Origin: an uncultured beta proteobacterium
GTDB lineage: Bacteria > Pseudomonadota > Gammaproteobacteria > Burkholderiales > SG8-41
NCBI GenBank assembly: GCA_903913965.1
Contig: CAIWNB010000039.1
Coordinates: 1 to 54,775, forward strand
Length of the DNA: 54,775 bases
Direction: 5' to 3'
Part shown: in pieces, positions 49,668 to 54,775 of the stretch
Position numbering within the stretch: position 1 is the first letter of the stretch
How the letters are laid out: every line of letters starts with the position of its first letter
The notes under the pieces: model-generated
Databases searched by the model: none
Seen by the model: only the letters and a program-made list of their open reading frames with translations
Told to the model about the DNA's origin: nothing
Made by a program: the position numbers and the translations under genes

Positions 49668-50852
49668 CTACATGCGTTCAAACACCGCTGCGATGCCCTG
49701 CCCGCCGCCGATGCACATGGTGACCAGCGCGTAGCGGCCGCCGCTGCGGTGCAATTCGTAAATCGCTTTCACCGTGAGTAGCGCGCCGGTGGCACCAATC
49801 GGGTGACCGAGGCCAACGGCACCGCCGTTCGGATTGGTTTTTGCCGGATCAAAGTTCAGATCACAGGCGACCGCCATGGCCTGCACGGCAAAGGCCTCGT
49901 TGGCTTCGATCACATCGATGTCGCCAATCTTGAGGCCGGCACGATCCAGCGCCAGCTTGCAGGCCGGCACTGGGCCGATGCCCATGATTGCCGGGTCAAC
50001 GCCGGCCAGACCGTAAGACACCATTCGTGCCATCGGTTTCAGCCCCTGTTTTTCCGCGGCCGCTTTTTCCATTAACACGACGGCGGCGGCACCATCGTTG
50101 ATACCCGAGGCGTTGCCTGCGGTGACCGAACCGTCTTTCTTGAAGGCGGCGCGCAGCTTGGCCATGCCTTCCAGGCTCGCATCGGCGCGCGGGTGTTCGT
50201 CCGTGTCAAACAAGGTGATGCCCTTGCGGGTCTTGAGTTCGACCGGCAGGATCTGGTCCTTAAAGTAGCCCTGCGCAATCGCATGCACGGCGCGGCGGTG
50301 GCTTTCAACGGCAAAAGCATCCTGCGCTTCGCGGGTAATTTTCCATTGCGTGGCGATATTCTCCGCTGTGATACCCATGTGCACCGTCTCGAACGGGTCG
50401 GTCAGTGCGCCCACCATCATATCGACATAGCCGCCATCCCCCATGCGCTGGCCCCAGCGCAGTGACGGCATTAGGTAGCCGCTGCGGCTCATCGATTCAG
50501 CACCGCCGCCGACGGCAATGTCGGCGTCGCCGAGCGTGATCATTTGTGCTGCACTGACGATCGCCTGCAGTCCGCTGCCGCACAGGCGGTTGACGGTCAA
50601 CGCCGTTGATTCTTGCGGCAGGCCGGCTTTGAGTGCAGCCACACGCGAGATGTACATGTCCTTGGCCTCGGTATGAATCACATTGCCGAGCGCCATCGCG
50701 CCAACCTGTTTTGGATCGACCCCCGCCCGCTTCACCGCTTCGCGGATTACCTGAGCCGCGAGTTCCGACGGGGGGATATCCTTCAGCGCGCTGCCATAGT
50801 CGCCGATGGCCGTGCGTACGCCGCTGAGTACTACGATTTCACGTTCCGCCAT
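49668..50852 (-). CDS. bktB: Acetyl-CoA acetyltransferase / beta-ketothiolase (BktB-like)
   Basis: The 394-aa thiolase condenses acyl-CoA units or cleaves 3-ketoacyl-CoA. Catalytic residues are Cys91 in NRLCGSGLQ, His in GHPIGATGA and Cys in CIGGGQG. The sequence stays close to the BktB type of Ralstonia as I recall it (VIHTEAKDMYISRV, MGITAENIATQW, YFKDQILPV), which accepts longer substrates and supplies PHB precursors. AAGGAG precedes the ATG. The PhaM-like gene in the same window is consistent with PHB synthesis; phaC is not seen here. Confidence 0.92.
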   Translation of the reverse strand: MAEREIVVLSGVRTAIGDYGSALKDIPPSELAAQVIREAVKRAGVDPKQVGAMALGNVIHTEAKDMYISRVAALKAGLPQESTALTVNRLCGSGLQAIVSAAQMITLGDADIAVGGGAESMSRSGYLMPSLRWGQRMGDGGYVDMMVGALTDPFETVHMGITAENIATQWKITREAQDAFAVESHRRAVHAIAQGYFKDQILPVELKTRKGITLFDTDEHPRADASLEGMAKLRAAFKKDGSVTAGNASGINDGAAAVVLMEKAAAEKQGLKPMARMVSYGLAGVDPAIMGIGPVPACKLALDRAGLKIGDIDVIEANEAFAVQAMAVACDLNFDPAKTNPNGGAVGLGHPIGATGALLTVKAIYELHRSGGRYALVTMCIGGGQGIAAVFERM

Positions 50853-50946
50853 GATGCGTCTCCTTGATCAGTTTGTTGCCGTGTAAAGAAGCAAACGTTG
50901 AAATTCAGTTTACGTCCACGGATGGGTCGCTACTCCATCCGCGGCA

Positions 50947-51921
50947 TTATTCGACTCGTATATTGGCCGCTTTGGCGACCTTGTTCCATTCCGGTATTTC
51001 ACGTTTGAGTAGTGCGGTAAATTCGTCTGGCGTGTTGCTAATCGGTTCCAGGCCGGCGACAGCAAAGCGCTCTACTACCACCGGCGCCTTCAGCAGTCGC
51101 GCGATTTCAGTGGCTAGTTTCGTCACGATTGGCCGCGGTGTGCCGCCCGGTGCCATCATTCCGTACCAGACGTTGAACTCATAACCCGGTACCCCGGCTT
51201 CGGCCACGGTCGGCACTTCCGGCGCCATGCGCGAGCGTTGCGAACCGGACACCGCGAGCACCTTGATCTTGCCGCTTTTGGCCTGCGGCAGTACGGTGGC
51301 AAGACCCGCCATCAAGACCTGTAACTCGCCGGACATCAGGGCTGACATGCCCGGACCGGTACCCTTGTACGGGATGTGCATCAGCGTGACGCCGGAGCGG
51401 AGCTGGAATAGTTCCACACCCAAATGCGAGGCCGAACCCGCGCCCCCCGAACCATAGGTAATGACGCCCGGTTTTGCTTTTGCCATGGTGATCAGTTCGC
51501 GGATTGAATTGGCGGCTACCGCACTGCTGACGGCCAGCACGAAGGGCTGGTTGGCAACGAGCGAAATCGGCGTCAGATCCTTTTGCGGATCGTAGGGCAG
51601 TTTGGGATTGATCGCAGCAGCAAACGAGAGGTGGCCGTTACTGCCGAGCAATAGCGTGTAACCGTCGGGGGCCGATAATTTCGCCGCCACCGTGACTCCG
51701 GCAATGCCGCCGGCGCCGCCGCGATTATCAACCACCACGGCCTGACCGAGACTTTCAGTCAGACCCTGGGCAATCAGGCGTGCCGCAATATCGGTGCCGC
51801 CGCCCGGCGCCGAGGGCACGATCAGGCGCACCGGCTTAACCGGATAATTTTGCGCAAACGCAACTGGCATGTTGATGCCGAGCAGTGCGACGAAGATTTG
51901 TAAGGCGGTGCGGTTTGGCAT
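50947..51921 (-). CDS. Bug family periplasmic receptor 6
   Basis: This 324-aa receptor has a signal peptide ending at AFA, followed by QNYPVKPVRLIVPSAPGGGTD, NRGGAGGIAG, IPYKGTGPGM and the C-terminal KVAKAANIRVE. AGGAAA precedes the ATG at 51921. It lies 94 bp downstream of bktB on the opposite reading order (both leftward), and is divergent from the two-repeat protein gene with a 170-bp gap. It has no TctA/TctB partner. Confidence 0.92.
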   Translation of the reverse strand: MPNRTALQIFVALLGINMPVAFAQNYPVKPVRLIVPSAPGGGTDIAARLIAQGLTESLGQAVVVDNRGGAGGIAGVTVAAKLSAPDGYTLLLGSNGHLSFAAAINPKLPYDPQKDLTPISLVANQPFVLAVSSAVAANSIRELITMAKAKPGVITYGSGGAGSASHLGVELFQLRSGVTLMHIPYKGTGPGMSALMSGELQVLMAGLATVLPQAKSGKIKVLAVSGSQRSRMAPEVPTVAEAGVPGYEFNVWYGMMAPGGTPRPIVTKLATEIARLLKAPVVVERFAVAGLEPISNTPDEFTALLKREIPEWNKVAKAANIRVE

Positions 51922-52091
51922 GGGGTTTCCTGCAGATAACGATAAGCTGCGAATCTTACACCCGGGCGTTCGCTTATTTGGGCTCGGGTGGCTATCGCGC
52001 CGGCGCGGACGGTGCGGGTGTTATGATTATTTCCCCGCCGGCGCATTCGTGCGGCGTATTAATCATCATCGAACAAAAAGTGGAGAATAAT

Positions 52092-52826
52092 TTGAATTCC
52101 GGATTCTGGATTAGTTGGTACAACCTGCCCGAGAAGGGTCGTGACACTTATTTGTCATGGCTGCACGAATCCTACATACCCGCGGTGCTCAAGCGCCCCG
52201 GCGTGCTCGGTGCCGCGCACTATGCATCCGAATCCAATGTCAGAATCTCCGGTGAGGCGGGACGTTTGCGCGGTACCACCGACCGGAAGGTGCCGACTGG
52301 TGACCGCTATATTCTGGTGTTTGGTGGAGAGACGCCGTATGCGTTTGCCAATCCTGCGCCGTCGATCTATCACGCTGGTTTGACCGCCGTGGACAGAAAA
52401 ATGCTCGCCATGCGTCTCGGTGAACGCTCCAATGTGATGGCGCTCGAAGGCATGGCCTACGGACCGGAAGCTGCAGCGGCCAAGGATGACATGACTTTCA
52501 TGCCCGGCATGCAGATGGGGAGTTTTAACGCCGGCGCACTCGAGGACGAAGACGAGTTGATGGATTGGTACGCAACCTGGCGCCTGCCCTGCATGGAAAA
52601 ACTGCCCGGTTGCGTGCGTATCCGCAAGCTGGTGTCGGTCTCCGGTTGGGCCAAACACGCGGTGTTTTATGAATTTGTGTCGGTCGATGCGCGCAACCAG
52701 AAATTCGTCGATCACGAAAATTTCAATCCCGAGAAAGAGGCGTGGACTGACAAGGTGGTGCGCAAGCTGGTGCATGCGCCCGGATCGCCCAATGTGGCGC
52801 AGCGCATCTGGCCGGTGGAGCGCTAA
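52092..52826 (+). CDS. uncharacterised protein with two alpha-beta barrel-like repeats
   Basis: The 244-aa protein has no signal peptide. An N-terminal unit (SWYNLPEKGRDTYLSWLHE ... IPAVLKRPGVLGAAHY) and a later unit (DELMDWYATWRLPCMEKLPG ... FYEFVSV) each look like a ferredoxin-like half of the dimeric alpha-beta barrel type, as in EthD- and DUF-type stress proteins. The function is unknown. The TTG at 52092 is chosen because GTGGAGA lies 6 bp upstream; longer frames to 51885 cross the divergent promoter region. It is followed after 4 bp by a Bug receptor, so the two probably work on the same compound. Confidence 0.65.
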   Translation: MNSGFWISWYNLPEKGRDTYLSWLHESYIPAVLKRPGVLGAAHYASESNVRISGEAGRLRGTTDRKVPTGDRYILVFGGETPYAFANPAPSIYHAGLTAVDRKMLAMRLGERSNVMALEGMAYGPEAAAAKDDMTFMPGMQMGSFNAGALEDEDELMDWYATWRLPCMEKLPGCVRIRKLVSVSGWAKHAVFYEFVSVDARNQKFVDHENFNPEKEAWTDKVVRKLVHAPGSPNVAQRIWPVER

Positions 52827-52830
52827 CTTC

Positions 52831-53811
52831 ATGGCTGTAATCAAGCTTGCAACTATCCCGGCCGCGATTGTACTTTCGTTGTTCGGCACAATGGCGGTTG
52901 CGCAGACCGCCGGCGGCTATCCGCATAAACCCATCCGTTTTGTGGTGCCGTATACGCCCGGTGGTGGCACCGACCTGATGGCGCGTGCGCTGGCGCAACG
53001 ACTGACCGAGAACATGGGGCAGTCGGTGATTGTTGAAAACCGCGCCGGTGCGGGCGGCAATCTCGGCATGGAGAATGTCGCGCGTTCCGCCCCCGACGGC
53101 TATACCATCGCATTGGCGCTGACCGCGCAATATGTGGTGAACCCCGCGTTGTATCCGAAGCTGCCCTACGATTCGGTCAAGGATTACGCCCCTATCATGC
53201 TGGTGGCGCGCAACCCGTATGTCTTGGTGGTGCATCCGACGGTGCCGGCAAAATCGTTTAACGAGTTGATGGCGCTGGCCAAGCAGCGCGCCGGTCAGCT
53301 GACGTTTTCCTCTTCCGGCAACGGCAGTGGCGCTCATCTCTCGGGTGAGATGATGAAAACCATGGGCCGCGTCAACATGCTGCATATCCCCTACAAGGGG
53401 GCGGGCGCTTTGCTGCCTGATCTGATCGCCGGGCAGGTGCATCTCTCGTTCGTGACCTGGAGTTCGGTCGGCCAATACGTCAAGGGCGGCCGTTTGCGTT
53501 CACTGGCGGTGACTACGCTCAAGCGCTCCCCGGCGTTGCCCGATCTGCCGGCGATCGCCGAGACGCTGCCTGGATACGATTTGCCGGTGTGGTATGGCAT
53601 CGTTGCCCCCGCCGGTACGCCACGCGAGATTGTGACGCGGCTCAATACTGAAATTCTGCGCGTGATTTCCATGCCGGATTTCAAGAAACGCATCGAAGTC
53701 GATGCGGTCGAGCCGATCGGCAGCACGCCGGAACAACTGGGCGACTACATCAAGGTTGAGCTGGTGAAGTGGGCGAAGATCGTCAAGGACAGCGGCGCGC
53801 GGGTGGATTGA
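52831..53811 (+). CDS. Bug family periplasmic receptor 7
   Basis: This 326-aa receptor has a signal peptide ending MAVAQTA, then YPHKPIRFVVPYTPGGGTD, NRAGAGGNLGM, IPYKGAGALLPD and the C-terminal KIVKDSGARVD. The ATG at 52831 lies 4 bp after the stop of the two-repeat protein, so the genes are cotranscribed; the frame open from 52669 lies inside that gene. It is convergent with the glycosyltransferase gene. Confidence 0.93.
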   Translation: MAVIKLATIPAAIVLSLFGTMAVAQTAGGYPHKPIRFVVPYTPGGGTDLMARALAQRLTENMGQSVIVENRAGAGGNLGMENVARSAPDGYTIALALTAQYVVNPALYPKLPYDSVKDYAPIMLVARNPYVLVVHPTVPAKSFNELMALAKQRAGQLTFSSSGNGSGAHLSGEMMKTMGRVNMLHIPYKGAGALLPDLIAGQVHLSFVTWSSVGQYVKGGRLRSLAVTTLKRSPALPDLPAIAETLPGYDLPVWYGIVAPAGTPREIVTRLNTEILRVISMPDFKKRIEVDAVEPIGSTPEQLGDYIKVELVKWAKIVKDSGARVD

Positions 53812-53826
53812 GCGTCAGCTATTGCT

Positions 53827-53858
53827 GCGGTCGTCATCGGCAGAGCGATGGCGACCGC
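53827..53858. terminator. long hairpin between convergent genes
   Basis: An 11-bp stem with one G-U pair, GCGGTCGTCAT (53827-53837) with ATGGCGACCGC (53848-53858), sits between receptor 7 and the glycosyltransferase stop. No T run follows the stem directly; TTTTT is 12 bp further right on the plus strand. Confidence 0.5.
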
Positions 53859-53863
53859 GCCAG

Positions 53864-54775
53864 TTACAAATTTTTGGCGGAAGGGTCGAGCCGGCGGTAG
53901 AGGCGGTAACGCTCGACCTTGTCGCCCGGGCGTGTGCCTTCCCAAATCTTTTCCCATGCGCCAGCCGGCGGTGTCGCTTCGCCCGCCACACCCTGGGTGA
54001 GGGTGAGCTGGCAGCTGCGTTTGCGGCCTTCTTCTTCCAGGCGCCAGGTAATGATGCCGGCAAAGTAATGCAACATCGCACGTTGCGGTTCGCCCAGCGT
54101 CTGGCTGGCGATGCAATCGTATTGTGCCGGCAATGCCTTTTGCAGATCGGCGATCATTGAACGATAACTCTTGCCGGCGTCGAGCCAGCCGACGAAGAGG
54201 ATGGCGATCAACCCCCACACCATGGTCATGGTCGCAGCCCAGGCAATGACCGGCCGTTCGCGGCTCTTGCGCAGTTTGAGCAAGACGACGATCCAGCCGA
54301 CCGAGTAGAACATGGCGAGCGTAAACGCCAGCCCTTTGAAGCCGGGTGTGTAGCCGGGTTGCAGGGTATGCAGATGGGCATGCAGTTTCGCCGGCACGGC
54401 TAGCTCAAGCGCCGTCCAGTAAAACCACGCGACGATCATGAAGAAGCAGCCGCTCATGATGCTGAACCAGTAGATCAGGTTGGCGGCACCGCGGCGTAGC
54501 ATGTCGATCGCCGGTGTGGCCAGTAGTGCGAGTGGGATCAGCATCGGCAGCGCATAGAGTTCGCGTGCATCGGCGGAGACACTGAGCACCGCCAGGATCA
54601 CACTAAAGCCCAGGAGCGGCAGGGCGATCCCCGGCGTGGTCAGGCCGGCAACGCGGGCACGCACCAGCGCCCATGCCGCCAGTGGCAGGGTGGGCAGCGC
54701 ATACCACGGCAGGATGCGCAGGTAATGCGCGTTGTCGGCCGCAGGGCCGAGGTCATTGCCGCCGAGAAAACGGCC
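53864..54775 (-). CDS. GT39/ArnT-like membrane glycosyltransferase, C-terminal part (5' end outside window)
   Basis: The reading frame stays open to the right edge, so only about the last 304 residues are seen. They begin GRFLGGNDLGPAADNAHYLR and contain several membrane helices, for example PGIALPLLGFSVILAVLSV and GLIAILFVGWLDAG, with a periplasmic C-terminal domain of about 100 residues (RRLDPSAKNL at the end). The pattern of alternating helices and a RELYALPMLIPLALLA segment fits GT39 lipid-linked sugar transferases such as ArnT. The acceptor cannot be told. The N-terminal catalytic loop is not in the window. Confidence 0.75.
   Translation of the reverse strand, partial: GRFLGGNDLGPAADNAHYLRILPWYALPTLPLAAWALVRARVAGLTTPGIALPLLGFSVILAVLSVSADARELYALPMLIPLALLATPAIDMLRRGAANLIYWFSIMSGCFFMIVAWFYWTALELAVPAKLHAHLHTLQPGYTPGFKGLAFTLAMFYSVGWIVVLLKLRKSRERPVIAWAATMTMVWGLIAILFVGWLDAGKSYRSMIADLQKALPAQYDCIASQTLGEPQRAMLHYFAGIITWRLEEEGRKRSCQLTLTQGVAGEATPPAGAWEKIWEGTRPGDKVERYRLYRRLDPSAKNL

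Noticed and set aside
51885-52091. N-terminal extension of the two-repeat protein
   Set aside because: It overlaps the start of the divergent receptor 6 gene and has no ribosome site, while TTG 52092 has one.
1-54775. mobile elements, integrases, CRISPR arrays, toxin-antitoxin or defence islands
   Set aside because: No transposase, recombinase, regularly spaced repeat or recognisable defence protein was found; gene content looks like stable chromosome.

Overview
This window is an ordinary stretch of chromosome from a high-GC betaproteobacterium, most likely Burkholderiales. The evidence is the petABC-sspA-sspB block, the orn / Ste24-like protease / phhB / rsgA / CobD-like neighbourhood, PHB-related genes (PhaM-like, bktB), the PVWY Qo motif in cytochrome b, and seven orphan Bug (TctC-type) periplasmic receptors. 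The family names are my own recognition of motifs and synteny; no database search was run.

Layout. 1-4.0 kb: cytochrome bc1 complex (petABC), then sspA and sspB. 4.2-8.9 kb: small catabolic-looking genes (carboxymuconolactone decarboxylase-like, amidohydrolase, Bug receptor, ornithine cyclodeaminase-like, alpha/beta hydrolase). 9.0 kb: tRNA-Thr(UGU). 9.3-14.1 kb: a four-gene Gld-like ABC-2 export cluster (ATPase, permease, GldG-like auxiliary, DUF4340 protein), followed by a 64-aa protein and three tandem Bug receptors (14.3-17.3 kb). 17.3-25.4 kb: thioesterase, orn, M48 protease, phhB, rsgA, another Bug, CobD/CbiB-like, DUF938 methyltransferase, patatin. 25.5-30.1 kb: Nudix hydrolase, class I fumarase and fused NADP-malic enzyme, all leftward. 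30.2-36.5 kb: proline iminopeptidase, FAH-family hydrolase, PhaM-like protein, lytic transglycosylase with a long structured leader, a 413-bp gene-free region with a candidate small RNA, a 68-aa cysteine-rich protein, and an ECF sigma / anti-sigma pair followed by a secreted protein.

36.6-42.5 kb: D-2-hydroxyacid dehydrogenase, two MFS transporters, a UDP-glucuronate decarboxylase-like epimerase and a TPR/glycosyltransferase-like protein. 42.6-46.8 kb: a hybrid histidine kinase overlapping a response regulator-diguanylate cyclase, which together read as one phosphorelay feeding c-di-GMP. 47-49.6 kb: DUF6494-like protein, pgi, EI24/CysZ-like membrane protein. 49.7-54.8 kb: bktB, two further Bug receptors flanking an unassigned two-repeat protein, and the C-terminal part of a GT39/ArnT-like membrane glycosyltransferase cut by the right edge.

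No insertion sequence, prophage, integrase, CRISPR array or rRNA was seen. I did not find an unmistakable new system. The best candidates for a second look are the Gld-like exporter cluster in a presumably non-gliding organism, the promoter-to-hairpin interval at 33520-33736 as a possible small RNA, the structured leader of the lytic transglycosylase gene, two apparently leaderless genes, the orphan Bug array, and the coupled hybrid kinase / diguanylate cyclase pair.
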